Notes: a model not told the origin generated them from the sequence alone. A stretch of DNA of 64,000 nt from Alcanivorax nanhaiticus (GCF_000756665.1 NZ_ARXV01000011.1:62001-126000), one strand, 5' to 3'; counted from the stretch's first letter, positions 54,258-63,117 are shown. Translations and numbers: made by a program.

Positions 54258-55553
54258 ATGTACAAACGACTATTTGCTCCGCTGATCATGGCGTTGATGC
54301 TGTTGTCATCATTCAGCCATGCACTTACCGAGACGGTGTCGGTGTCCGCCAGAGGCTTTGGTGACAGCCCGGAACAGGCCATGACCAACGCGTTGGTGGC
54401 AGCGGTGCGTCAGGGTGGCGGTGTCACGCTGGCGGTAGATCCTAATTTCCGCACCGATGTCTATGAATGGGTGATCCAGCAGCAAGGTGATGTGTCCACC
54501 TGGATGGGCAAGGAAACCTCAGTGCCGGAACCGCAGCTGCCGACGCTGGGCAACATCAAGACCTACCAGGTGCAGTCCGTGAAAAAAGTGGACGACGGCA
54601 TGTGGCAGGCGGATGTGCAGGCGGACATCCTGCGCCCTAAATCTATTGGCCCGGATCGTTCCCATCTGCCGGGCATTGCCATCGCCAACTTTGATACCCG
54701 TGCCGCCAGTTATGATCTGGGTGATGTGAAAGTCTCAGCTGCAGAAGTGCGGCGTGATCTGGCAGAAAACCTGTCCATGGCGTTCACCCAGTCCGGTCGG
54801 TTCCGGGTGCTCGATCGTGCCTATCTGGCCGACGTCGAGAAGGAACTGGAAACGGTTTCTGAAGGCAGTGTGGCGCCGGAAGAAATGGCGCGCCTCGGTC
54901 AGCGTAAAGGCGCGGACTTGCTACTGGTGGGAACCATCGAAGACTTCCAGATTGGCGACAGCGAACGCGAGTTCTACGGTGCCAAGATGGGCGGCTACGA
55001 ACCCTATGTACGGGTGCGCTATCGCTTGATTGATACCACTACCACAGAAATTTTGTGGAGCGATCTTTATGTGTGGGACAAGTCGGAAGCGGAAATCCGC
55101 GAAGTGGCGCGACAGTTGAACATTGATGATCGTAATCACCCTGAGCGCCTTGCCGATGTGATGTATCCGGAGATTGCCCGGGCCATCGCCGGTGATGCCA
55201 CTGACGTGCTCTACCCGGTGCAGGTCATCAAGGTGGATGGCAACAATGTGTTCCTGACCCAGGGTGAGGGCCGTCTGGAGCAGGATGCGGTGATGAAGGT
55301 ATATCGCCCGGCCGGGGAGATGAAAGACCCGGATACCGGCATGACCATCAAGATGGAAGGTGCGGCATTGGCTACCTTGAAGGTAACGGATGTGCGCCCT
55401 GACTATGGTGTTGCCCAGATCGAGGGCGATGCCAGTGGTGTGCTCAAGGTAGGCGACCGTGTACGCCCGGACAAACAGGCCACGGCACGGGCAGGACAAC
55501 CTGCCGGACAACAAGACAGCCCCGGCTCCTCGGAAGCACCGATTCAGTGGTAA
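54258..55553 (+). CDS. CsgG/LpoB-like secreted protein
   Basis: A signal peptide (LFAPLIMALMLLSSFSHALT) is present but no lipobox Cys. Residues about 25-130 have the pattern VSARGFGDSPEQAMTNALVAAVRQGGG, as in flagellar assembly T or related N-domains. Residues about 135-290 resemble CsgG/LpoB: PGIAIANFDTRAA, LAENLSMAFTQSGRFRVLDRAYLADVEKELETVSEG and RKGADLLLVGTIEDFQ. The C-terminus is a small beta domain (EGRLEQDAVMKVYRPAGEMKDPDTGMTIKMEGAALATLKVTDVRPDYGVAQIEGD) as in FlgT-like tails. It may be an outer-membrane-associated scaffold. AAGGAGG precedes the ATG. It is the last gene of the operon, followed by a terminator. Confidence 0.78.
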   Translation: MYKRLFAPLIMALMLLSSFSHALTETVSVSARGFGDSPEQAMTNALVAAVRQGGGVTLAVDPNFRTDVYEWVIQQQGDVSTWMGKETSVPEPQLPTLGNIKTYQVQSVKKVDDGMWQADVQADILRPKSIGPDRSHLPGIAIANFDTRAASYDLGDVKVSAAEVRRDLAENLSMAFTQSGRFRVLDRAYLADVEKELETVSEGSVAPEEMARLGQRKGADLLLVGTIEDFQIGDSEREFYGAKMGGYEPYVRVRYRLIDTTTTEILWSDLYVWDKSEAEIREVARQLNIDDRNHPERLADVMYPEIARAIAGDATDVLYPVQVIKVDGNNVFLTQGEGRLEQDAVMKVYRPAGEMKDPDTGMTIKMEGAALATLKVTDVRPDYGVAQIEGDASGVLKVGDRVRPDKQATARAGQPAGQQDSPGSSEAPIQW

Positions 55554-55559
55554 TAACAG

Positions 55560-55582
55560 CCCCCGCGAAAGCGGGGGTTTTT
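55560..55582 (+). terminator. terminator after the CsgG/LpoB-like gene
   Basis: CCCCCGC-GAAA-GCGGGGG-TTTTT, a perfect 7-bp stem with a tetraloop and T-run, 6 bases after the stop. Confidence 0.93.
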
Positions 55583-55608
55583 GTTTGGGGAAACCTTTTC
55601 CTCTTGCT

Positions 55609-55790
55609 GTAGGAGCGCCACTTGAGGCGCGAATCGCGCGTTAGCGAGTAGCGAGTAGCGAGTAGCGAGTTTTGAGACGCGAGCGATCAAAGGCAAACCC
55701 CAAACCCTTTCAGGCTTGATGTTTTGGTTTTCGAAACTCGCTTCTTGCCACTTGATACTTTCTTATTCGCGCCTCAAGTGGCGCTCCTAC
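55609..55790. repeat. composite element left of the RAYT gene
   Basis: The outer REP at 55609-55633 (GTAGGAGCGCCACTTGAGGC then GCGAA) is exactly reverse-complemented at 55766-55790 (25 of 25). Inside is a heptad array, four AGCGAGT-type units at about 55643-55670, and a right arm TTTTCGAAACTCGCTTCTTG. Its left 140 bases recur after the RAYT gene (56297 onward). Confidence 0.85.
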
Positions 55791-55846
55791 AGTAAAAGCA
55801 GCGATTTCCTATATTGCCAGGTCTGTTGGCTTGCCACTATTTTGGG

Positions 55847-56290
55847 ATGGCAGACAAATTTCAGGGAAGTGCACTCCGAAGCGGTCGTTATTCGCAGGAA
55901 GGTGGTATCTACCATGTGACCACCGTTACGAAGAGTCGACAGCCATATTTTGCCGATACTAAATGCGCCCGGCTGATGTGCCAGACACTACATTGGGCAG
56001 ATAAACAGGGATACACAACCACCTATTGTTTTGTGGTCATGCCAGACCATTTTCACTGGTTGTTTTCTCTCGGCAACCGACACTCACTGCCCTCGACCAT
56101 GAATCTGGTCAAGGGGCGTAGTGGGAGATTGTCGGGAGGTAGAATCTGGCAACGCGGTTACCACGACCATGCCCTGCGCAGCGAGGAATCCGTCAAGGAC
56201 ATTGCCAGATATATCGTTGCCAACCCTTTGCGGGCCGGGCTGGTGAGTTCAATTAGGGAATATCCCTATTGGAATGCTACTTGGCTTTAA
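55847..56290 (+). mobile_element. REP-associated tyrosine transposase (RAYT)
   Basis: This 147-residue Y1-type HUH protein is of the IS200-like RAYT family, which cuts single-stranded REP hairpins. The core has YHVTTVTKSRQPYF, the HUH motif MPDHFHWLF (His68, His70), the conserved QRGYHDHALRSEES and the Tyr122 region IARYIVANPLRAGLV. The frame is intact. It lies between two copies of a REP-headed repeat. RAYTs are usually single-copy and domesticated. The chosen ATG 55847 aligns with the family; the open frame reaches 11 codons further upstream. Confidence 0.93.
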
Positions 56291-56296
56291 TCTGCT

Positions 56297-56496
56297 GTAG
56301 GAGCGCCACTTGAGGCGCGAAACGAGCGTTAGCGAGTAACGAGTTTTGAGACACCAGCGACCAGAGGCAAACCCCAAACCTTTTCAGGTTTGATGTTGTG
56401 ACTTTCGAAACTCGCTTCTCGTCACTCGAAACTCTCGTTTCACGCACCCTTCGGGCCGCACTCGTGCGTTACTTCGCTGCGCTACGTTCCTGCAGC
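56297..56496. repeat. composite element right of the RAYT gene
   Basis: REP at 56297-56321 is identical over 25 bases to the one at 55609. The next 110 bases are near-identical to the left copy (AGGCAAACCCCAAACC, CTTTCGAAACTCGCTTCT) but lack two heptad units. The right outer arm is diverged (CGCTGCGCTACGTTCCTGCA). The gap up to the PepSY gene at 56502 is filled by it. Confidence 0.82.
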
Positions 56497-56501
56497 AAGG
56501 A

Positions 56502-57758
56502 TCAACTTGTCGAGTAGCTTTCCGGTGTTGTGGCTGCCGCTTTGCGCTTGCGACTCGCCACCCTCGCCTTGCGTTTTTTCCACCAGATCACGATACCGGT
56601 GAACGACAGCATAGCGACCGCGATGCCCATGAAAGAGACCAGGATACGGCCGGGCAGGCCGGCAATGCGGCCGGAATGGAGCGGGAATTGTAGCTGGTTG
56701 AAGATATCGGCGGCGGTGCCGGTCCAGGGGACTTCGTCACCGATCAGCTCGCCGTTGTTGCCATCGTAGTAGAGGCTCTTCACCTTCATGCCGCCGCTGT
56801 CATGATCTTCGCCAGGGTAATAGAAACGTACACCGAACACGGCAAAATTGTCGCTGTAGAACACATCCCCAATGGGCTCGTCCCAGTCGCGTTGGTTGGC
56901 CTCATCGCGCGCCTGTTGCAGCAAGGGCTGCCAGGCGATGCCCGGTTCAACCGGATCATGCAGTGCGGTGGGGGTGCGGGTTTCAAACGGGCCGGGCGTG
57001 GTTTCTGACACCGTGGACATGATCGGGTAGAACACTTCCCGGTAAAGGTTCAGGGAAAAGGACGTGAACGCCAGAATCAGCAGCAGCCCGAAGACCCACA
57101 GGCCTATCGCCCGGTGCAGGTCAAAGTTGAGCTTGTAGGCCCCTGCCCCACGGCGGATTTTCCAGGCCGGTTTCCAACGTTGCAGCCAGCTTTTGCTGCT
57201 TGCCGTGCGGCGCTTGCGTGGCAGGGTAATCGCCATGGCAATGAAGGTGTCGAACAACCATACCAGGGCGGCAATACCCATCAGCCAGATGCCCCAGCGA
57301 TCAATCCCCTTCCACTCCGGCAGGTGCAGGGTGAAGTGCAGCTTGTAGAGGAATGACATCAGGTGTTCAGGGTGCAGTGAGATCTTCCCCCACAGACGTT
57401 GGCCGACAATCTCGCCGCTGACCGGATCCACGAAGACGTGATCATAGTCCAGTTCATGGCGGCGTCCGGTGTCGGGGTTGACCTGTGCGTCGACCCAGAT
57501 TTCTGCATTGTGTCCCGGCTCTGCTGCCAGCGGAAAGAAGCTCGCGCGCACGCGCGGATCGGCCTCTTCCACCCTCCGCACCAGCTCGAGCATGGGTAAC
57601 GGCTCACCCTGGCTTTGTGCTTCGAAGAGGTGGGGGTTCAGCCATTCGTCCAGCTCATGATCCCAGGAAATCAGGGCACCAGTGAGGCCGGCAATGATAA
57701 GAAAACCGGCGATAAACAGACCAAACCAGCGATGTAGAACGACAAGGAGGGCGCGCAT
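56502..57758 (-). CDS. PepSY-associated membrane protein (putative siderophore-iron reductase)
   Basis: Four membrane helices in the PepSY_TM plan: WFGLFIAGFLIIAGLTGALISWDHELDEWL at the start, WGIWLMGIAALVWLFDTFIAMAI at about 155-178, IGLWVFGLLLILAFTSFSLNLYREVF at about 215-240, and ILVSFMGIAVAMLSFTGIVIWWKKRK at the end. Such proteins lie beside siderophore receptors and have been linked to iron release. The Fur-like box at 57800-57818 lies 42 bases upstream. The C-tail is basic. Together with the receptor at 60481 it forms the iron block of this region. It is unlike the PepSY protein at 39927 in lacking His/Met-rich loops. Confidence 0.87.
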   Translation of the reverse strand: MRALLVVLHRWFGLFIAGFLIIAGLTGALISWDHELDEWLNPHLFEAQSQGEPLPMLELVRRVEEADPRVRASFFPLAAEPGHNAEIWVDAQVNPDTGRRHELDYDHVFVDPVSGEIVGQRLWGKISLHPEHLMSFLYKLHFTLHLPEWKGIDRWGIWLMGIAALVWLFDTFIAMAITLPRKRRTASSKSWLQRWKPAWKIRRGAGAYKLNFDLHRAIGLWVFGLLLILAFTSFSLNLYREVFYPIMSTVSETTPGPFETRTPTALHDPVEPGIAWQPLLQQARDEANQRDWDEPIGDVFYSDNFAVFGVRFYYPGEDHDSGGMKVKSLYYDGNNGELIGDEVPWTGTAADIFNQLQFPLHSGRIAGLPGRILVSFMGIAVAMLSFTGIVIWWKKRKARVASRKRKAAATTPESYSTS

Positions 57759-57794
57759 GAAAACAGGCTCCAGGAGAAAATCCCGGGCAGTCTA

Positions 57795-58427
57795 TCATGA
57801 ACGCAAATCGTTCTCATTAGCGATTTTGGGTTCGTTCCTGGAGCCGTGCCATAGCGGGTAAGGAATACCGGCTAGCCGGTTAATCAGATAGGCCTGACCT
57901 ACCAGTAGCGCCACAGCGCTGATCAGCACAGGCAATTGCTGCAGCTCATGCATCAGCCCCAGCGATACGATCAACGCAGTGGCACCTGCCGGTGGGTGCG
58001 GTACCCGCAGCAGAATCATGAAGGCGCTGGTGAGCCCGAGGGATAAGCCGGCGGCGGCGACCCGCGACCAGTCCACCCCGGCAATAAAGGCGGCAGGAGC
58101 ATCATGCAGATTGAATAGCCACAGGGAGGCCCAGCCACACAGGGCGCCAATCACATGGCCGATCAGCACGTTGCGGGGTGAGGCCACATCCGCCAGCGGT
58201 ACATGGAACAAAAGGAAGGCGGTGGCCCCCAGCGAAGGGAAGATGAAGGCTTGCTGGGTAAGTAGCGCCACCATGGCGATCAGGGCAATGCTCAGGCCAC
58301 CGTTGACCAGATTGAAGGTGGCCATCACCAGGCGGGGATTGAAGCGTGCGCTCATGGCTTCCAGGTGCAGTTGCTTCAGCACGCCGCTAACCAGCCGTTG
58401 GCGAACCTGATCAGTCTGTTGACTCAT
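57795..58427 (-). CDS. HPP-family membrane protein
   Basis: HPP proteins have four helices and the signature H-P-P, seen here as RVPHPPAGATALIVSLG near residue 145. Other parts fit the family: ALLTQQAFIFPSLGATAFLLFHVPLADVASPRNVLIGHVIGALCGW. Some members are nitrite transporters of plastids or cyanobacteria; the substrate here is unknown. The start at 58427 (MSQQTDQVRQ) gives 210 residues. Its last codons overlap the Fur-like box of the next gene. It is 36 bp from the PepSY gene on the same strand. Confidence 0.85.
   Translation of the reverse strand: MSQQTDQVRQRLVSGVLKQLHLEAMSARFNPRLVMATFNLVNGGLSIALIAMVALLTQQAFIFPSLGATAFLLFHVPLADVASPRNVLIGHVIGALCGWASLWLFNLHDAPAAFIAGVDWSRVAAAGLSLGLTSAFMILLRVPHPPAGATALIVSLGLMHELQQLPVLISAVALLVGQAYLINRLAGIPYPLWHGSRNEPKIANENDLRS
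57800..57818 (-). promoter_or_regulatory. Fur-box-like site for the PepSY gene
   Basis: On the minus strand the site reads AATGAGAACGATTTGCGTT, close to Pseudomonas Fur sites (core AATGAGAA-N-GATT). It lies in the last codons of the HPP gene, just upstream of the PepSY gene it would repress under iron-replete conditions. Confidence 0.65.
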
Positions 58428-58609
58428 TCCGCACCATCTCGGGGCATTAAAAGAGCGCGCATGGTAAGGCTTCATCTCGATGCGATCAATTATGGTGCAC
58501 GAAAGGGGGCATTTAGGTGCGGCGGCGAACGGATCCTCTTTTTGCCGGTATCTGGCTGGTGAAATCCGGTAGCATCAGCTCAGGATGACGTGGTGGTGAG
58601 GAGAGTAGT

Positions 58610-60361
58610 GTGGACGGATTTTTTTTCCAGGCTCTGGTGTTGCTGGGCGCAACCCTGATTTTACTGCCTCTGTTCCAGCGGCTGGGACTGGGCAGTATTC
58701 TCGGTTATCTGGCCGCCGGTATTGCGGTGGGGCCGTTGGGCTTCGGGCTGATCAGTGACGGCACCCATGTGCTGCACTTCGCGGAACTGGGCGTGGTGCT
58801 GATGCTGTTTCTGGTGGGGCTGGAGTTGGCTCCGCAGCACCTTTGGGCACAACGCCGCAGCCTGGTTGGGTTGGGTGCCACCCAGATGGTGGCCAGCGCC
58901 TTGTTACTGTGCGGAATCTTCCTGTTGTTGGGCTTTGAATCCAGAGTCAGCATGGCCGTGGGTGCCATTCTGGCGCTGTCCTCCACCGCCTTCGTGATTC
59001 AGATGTTGGTAGAAACCAACCAGCTGGGCACTCCCCATGGGCGCTCGGCCTTTTCCATTCTGCTGTTTCAGGATCTGGCGGTGATTCCGATCCTGCTGCT
59101 GTTGCCGGTGCTGGCGGGCGCTGGAGGTGGCGAGGACGGGCCGCAATTGCTGGCGGGGCTGGCAGCCCTGGTGGGTATGGTGCTGGCGGGGCGCTATTTG
59201 CTTAACCCCTGGCTGGGCTGGCTGGCCAAGCTACGTAACCGGGAACTGATGAGTGCCAGCGCCCTGATGCTGGTGTTGGGCGCGGCTGGGCTGATGGAGC
59301 ACCTGGGGCTTTCCATGGGGCTGGGTGCTTTCGTGGCCGGGGTGCTGCTGGCCAATTCACCGTACCGGGAACAATTGGAAACCGATATCCAGCCCTTCAA
59401 GGGATTGCTGTTGGGGCTGTTCTTCCTGGCGATTGGCATGACCATGGATCTGCGCCTGCTGCGGGACTACCCCGGTGAAATTGGTCTTTTCCTGATGGTA
59501 TTGCTGGGTGCCAAGACACTGGTGTTGATGGTGATTGCCCGAATTCGCAAGGCAGACTGGCGCGGCACCATGATGTTCGGGATGTTGCTCAGTCAGGGGG
59601 GAGAGTTTGCCTTTGTACTGCTTACCCAGGCGGTGACACTGAACTTGATGGACTCGACCCTGGCTGGGCAATTGAATCTGGTGGTGGCGTTGTCCATGGC
59701 TTGCACCCCCCTGCTGTTGAAAGCGGTGGTGGCGCTGTGGCCTGCGCAACAGCCTCAAGCTCGTCAGGATCTGGAGGATGAGACCATGCCCAGCCATCAT
59801 CCTCGTGTGGTCATTGCCGGCTTGGGCAGGTTTGGGCAGATCACCGCGCGTATTCTGGTCGGGCGGCAGATTCCCTTTACCGCCCTGGACTCTGATCCGG
59901 ATGAAATCGATATGCTGCGTCGCTTTGGCAACGAGGTATATTTTGGCGATGTGACACGGCTTGACCTGTTACGTACCGCCGGACTGGAGCACGCCAGGGT
60001 GCTGGTGGTGGCGGTGGATGACGCAGAAGCTGCGCTGAAAACCGTTGAATTGGTGCGTGATCATTTTCCCCACGTCAGCATCATTGCGCGGGCTCGGGAT
60101 CGTTTTCATGCTTTCCAGCTGCGTGCCCTCGGCGTCACCGTTATCCGGGAAACGTTTGAATCTGCCCTGCTCACCGCCCGTTTGACGCTAACCGAGCTGG
60201 GGGTACCGGAATCCACGGCGATTGATCTGGTGCGCAGTTTCCGGGATCTCGATGAGCGCATGCTGGAGGAGCAGGTGGAACACCGGGATGATCGCGAGAA
60301 ACTGCTGGAAGCCAATGCCCGGGGGCGGGCCGAGCTCAGCTCCCTTCTCCAGCAAGACTAA
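58610..60361 (+). CDS. CPA2 monovalent cation:proton antiporter (KefB/KefC type)
   Basis: About twelve membrane helices fill residues 1-380 (for example LGSILGYLAAGIAVGPLGFGL, ALSSTAFVIQMLVE, GAFVAGVLLANSPYREQLE, MLLSQGGEFAFVLL), the CPA2 pattern. A TrkA-N (RCK) domain from about 395 to 520 has RVVIAGLGRFGQITARILVGRQIPFTALDSDPDEIDMLRRFGNEVYFGDVTRLDLLRTAG. It exports K+ or Na+ in exchange for protons and is gated by nucleotides. The start is GTG 58610 after GAGGAGAG. The 583 residues are usual. No KefF/KefG partner is adjacent. Confidence 0.92.
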   Translation: MDGFFFQALVLLGATLILLPLFQRLGLGSILGYLAAGIAVGPLGFGLISDGTHVLHFAELGVVLMLFLVGLELAPQHLWAQRRSLVGLGATQMVASALLLCGIFLLLGFESRVSMAVGAILALSSTAFVIQMLVETNQLGTPHGRSAFSILLFQDLAVIPILLLLPVLAGAGGGEDGPQLLAGLAALVGMVLAGRYLLNPWLGWLAKLRNRELMSASALMLVLGAAGLMEHLGLSMGLGAFVAGVLLANSPYREQLETDIQPFKGLLLGLFFLAIGMTMDLRLLRDYPGEIGLFLMVLLGAKTLVLMVIARIRKADWRGTMMFGMLLSQGGEFAFVLLTQAVTLNLMDSTLAGQLNLVVALSMACTPLLLKAVVALWPAQQPQARQDLEDETMPSHHPRVVIAGLGRFGQITARILVGRQIPFTALDSDPDEIDMLRRFGNEVYFGDVTRLDLLRTAGLEHARVLVVAVDDAEAALKTVELVRDHFPHVSIIARARDRFHAFQLRALGVTVIRETFESALLTARLTLTELGVPESTAIDLVRSFRDLDERMLEEQVEHRDDREKLLEANARGRAELSSLLQQD

Positions 60362-60370
60362 AACGATAAT

Positions 60371-60389
60371 AGTATTGAGAACCATTATC
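60371..60389 (+). promoter_or_regulatory. Fur-box-like site for the siderophore receptor
   Basis: AGTATTGAGAACCATTATC matches the Fur consensus GATAATGATAATCATTATC at 14 of 19 positions, with a perfect right half. It lies about 90 bases before the receptor start. Confidence 0.7.
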
Positions 60390-60480
60390 ATTATGTGTAC
60401 TATGCGGGCCCACTGACCGGCTCTTGTCGTTGCCTTGGGGATAACGGAGCCGGTTTTCGCAAACCGATCTGGGCCCAGCT

Positions 60481-62610
60481 ATGACATTCCGACTTCTCGC
60501 CGGGGCGGTGAGCGCCTCGCTTCTGCTCCAGCCAACTCTTGCGTCGGCAGAGGACGCCGATGTCAGTAACGACACCATCACTCTGGAGAAGGTGACCGTC
60601 AGCGATCAGGCGCGTGGGCGGCGTGCTGATGACACGGAAGCCTATACCCCGAAAACCCCGGTCAGCGCCCCAACAGGTCTTTCCCTGACCCGCCGCGAAA
60701 CCCCGCAATCCGTTTCCGTGATCACAGAAACCCAGATGGATGATTTCCAGATGAATGGGGTGAGCGATGTGTTGGCGTCGACCCCGGGTGTAGTAGTGGA
60801 TCGGGTCGAGACGGATCGCATTTATTACAACGCACGTGGTTTCGAAATTACCAACTTCCAGTTTGACGGTTTGGGTCAACCCCTGCCCTATGAAATCGTG
60901 ACTGGCGATGTGGATACCGCACAGTTTGAGCGTGTCGAGGTGATTAGGGGCTCGAATGGTTTGATGACCGGGGTGGGTAACTCTTCCGCCACAGTCAACT
61001 ATGTGCGTAAACGCCCCACTGTTGATAGCAAAGGCTCTCTTGCCGTGACCTACGGTTCCTGGAATGCCGCCCGTGTCGAGGGAGATCTCTCCGGTGCGCT
61101 GAACAAAAATGGCACCGTTCGTGGTCGGGTGGTGAGCGCCTATGACAACAAGGACTCTTACCTGGATCGCTATGAGAAAGAGCGTGGTCTTTTTTACGGT
61201 GTGGTGGAAGCGGACATCACAGACAGTACTTTGCTGACCTTGGGATATTCTCAGCAGAACGATAATGCCGACAGTCCGCTGTGGGGTTCATTGCCGCTGT
61301 TCTACAGTGATGGCACCCCCACGGACTATGACGTGGAAACCAGCACCTCCGCAGACTGGTCCTATTGGGATAATGATACCAAGATGGCGTTTGTTGAACT
61401 GCAGCAACGCTTCGATAATGGTTGGGAGGCCAAAGGCGTATTTACCTATCGCAAGATGGAAGGTGAATCCGAGCTGTTCTATGTATATGGCACGCCGAAT
61501 TTGGATGAAACGGGCCTGCGGGCTTATCCGAGCTATTACGACGACGAAGTGACGGAGCGAAACTATGATCTCTTCGCACGTGGTCCCTTTGAAGTCGGCG
61601 GCCGTGTGCATGAGATGATTGTGGGGTTGAGCTATTCCAAGGGCCGGATTATGGAGAAATCTTTCTATGGTCAGGGTATCGGTACGCTGCTGACACCGGA
61701 CCAGGCCTTCGGTGGAAGCTATCCCAAACCGCCATTTGATGCTGCAGAAGATGGCAGTAAGTGGGATGACCGTTATCGCAGTGGTTATCTGGCAACAAGG
61801 TTGAGTCTCGCCGAGCCTCTGACCTTGATTGCCGGTGGCCGATATGTGGACGTGCTCAGCGAAGGTGAAGGCTATACAGGTACTGACAAGGACGCGAGCG
61901 CCAGTGAGTTGGTGCCCTACACCGGCGTGGTTTATGACCTCACGGACGTGCACTCCGTGTATGCCAGCTATACCGAAATTTTCAACCCGCAGACTGAGGA
62001 AGATGCCAGTGGTCAGCGGTTGGATCCGGTTACCGGCGAGACCCATGAAATCGGGTTCAAATCCGAATGGAATCAAGGGCGCCTCTACACCCAGCTGACC
62101 GCGTTCTGGACAGATCAGAAGAATCTGGCTGAAGCCGTACCCGGCACGGCACCAGATAACGATTACACCGGCAAGGATTTCGAAAGCAGCGGTTATGAAG
62201 CGGAAATCAGCGGCGAGCTACTGCCGGGCTGGCAGTTGAGTGGTGGCTATACCTTCCTGGATATTGAAAAGAATGATGACGGTATCGAGCAGCGCACCTA
62301 TACCCCACGAGAAATCATCCGTTTGACCACCAGCTACCGTCCGAGTGGACTGGAAAAGCTGAAAGTCGGTGCACGCGTCAGCTGGCAGGACAGCATCTTC
62401 CGCGGCGGAGAGAACGGGGTTCCGAAAACCACCCAGGGGGCCTATACCCTGGTGGACCTGATGGCCGGCTATGACTGGACCAAGCAGTTCTCCACTACCC
62501 TGAACGTGAACAACGTGAGCGACGAAAAATACCTCAACTCGCTTTATGTCGGACAGGCGTTCTACGGCGCACCACGCAACGCCAGCATTCGCTTCGACTA
62601 CAAGTTCTAA
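60481..62610 (+). CDS. TonB-dependent siderophore receptor (FhuE/FpvA-like)
   Basis: The signal MTFRLLAGAVSASLLLQPTLASAE is followed by the plug: LTRRETPQSVSVITETQMDDFQMNGVSDVLASTPGVVVDRVETDRIYYNARGFEITNFQFDGLG and VEVIRGSNGLMTGVGNSSATVNYVRKRP, the pattern of FhuE- and FpvA-like receptors for ferric hydroxamate or mixed siderophores. The barrel ends SIRFDYKF, with a terminal Phe. The 709 residues are usual. A Fur-like site lies upstream, so it should be induced by iron shortage. No biosynthesis genes are nearby; it may take up foreign siderophores. The start ATG 60481 lacks a clear ribosome site but no better start exists. Confidence 0.93.
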   Translation: MTFRLLAGAVSASLLLQPTLASAEDADVSNDTITLEKVTVSDQARGRRADDTEAYTPKTPVSAPTGLSLTRRETPQSVSVITETQMDDFQMNGVSDVLASTPGVVVDRVETDRIYYNARGFEITNFQFDGLGQPLPYEIVTGDVDTAQFERVEVIRGSNGLMTGVGNSSATVNYVRKRPTVDSKGSLAVTYGSWNAARVEGDLSGALNKNGTVRGRVVSAYDNKDSYLDRYEKERGLFYGVVEADITDSTLLTLGYSQQNDNADSPLWGSLPLFYSDGTPTDYDVETSTSADWSYWDNDTKMAFVELQQRFDNGWEAKGVFTYRKMEGESELFYVYGTPNLDETGLRAYPSYYDDEVTERNYDLFARGPFEVGGRVHEMIVGLSYSKGRIMEKSFYGQGIGTLLTPDQAFGGSYPKPPFDAAEDGSKWDDRYRSGYLATRLSLAEPLTLIAGGRYVDVLSEGEGYTGTDKDASASELVPYTGVVYDLTDVHSVYASYTEIFNPQTEEDASGQRLDPVTGETHEIGFKSEWNQGRLYTQLTAFWTDQKNLAEAVPGTAPDNDYTGKDFESSGYEAEISGELLPGWQLSGGYTFLDIEKNDDGIEQRTYTPREIIRLTTSYRPSGLEKLKVGARVSWQDSIFRGGENGVPKTTQGAYTLVDLMAGYDWTKQFSTTLNVNNVSDEKYLNSLYVGQAFYGAPRNASIRFDYKF

Positions 62611-62637
62611 CTTCCTCGGTTGTGCGCAACCTTTTAT

Positions 62638-62674
62638 GCCGGGTCTTGCACAAGCAAGAGGCCCGGCTTTTTTT
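62638..62674 (+). terminator. terminator after the siderophore receptor
   Basis: GCCGGGTCTTGC-ACAA-GCAAGAGGCCCGGC followed by TTTTTTT, 28 bases after the stop. Confidence 0.93.
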
Positions 62675-62739
62675 GGTTCATCGCCGGTTAGCAGGAATGC
62701 TGGTTTGCCAGACTTAGGACGCCAACGCCAAACCAACCG

Positions 62740-62910
62740 TATTCCCTGTGAGAGCCGGCGCTTACTGTGCCCTTCGGGTGCGACTGCGGAAAAGTCGATG
62801 CCAAGGCATCGCGACGGAACCGTCGCTCCCACAGAGGGCATCCTCCATCCGAGAGCTTCTGCGGTTTTGTCTCCCGTGGGAGCGGGCGTTCGACCGCGAA
62901 AAGGCCGATA
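62740..62910. repeat. second class of REP-like palindromes
   Basis: Two units can be seen: on the minus strand GTGGGAGCGACGGTTCCGTC then GCGATGCCTTGGCATCG (about 62795-62833), and on the plus strand CGTGGGAGCGGGCGTTCGAC then CGCG (about 62874-62898). They have a GTGGGAG head in place of GTAGGAG and a different palindrome. They are like the GTGGGAGCG repeats of pseudomonads. The whole space 62675-63117 contains no credible gene. Confidence 0.6.
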
Positions 62911-63117
62911 CCAAAGCGCTTCCACAGTTGAATCATGGCCCCGAGCCTTTGCCGATGACGCCAACCCTTCGCGTGCAAGCACCCTCCCACAGCGTTGTTG
63001 CCAGCGATTAACCCTTGGCGTTCCAGGTCTCTCCTCCCGTCAGTTCATATTCCCGCTAAAGTGTGAAGAACCTAAAAAACCGGGGTGAAGCCTGCGGGGT
63101 TTTCAGGCACTTCGCGG

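Noticed and set aside
62546..63088. Plus-strand open frame after the siderophore receptor
   Set aside because: It begins inside the receptor gene and runs through a terminator and REP-like repeats; no coding character.
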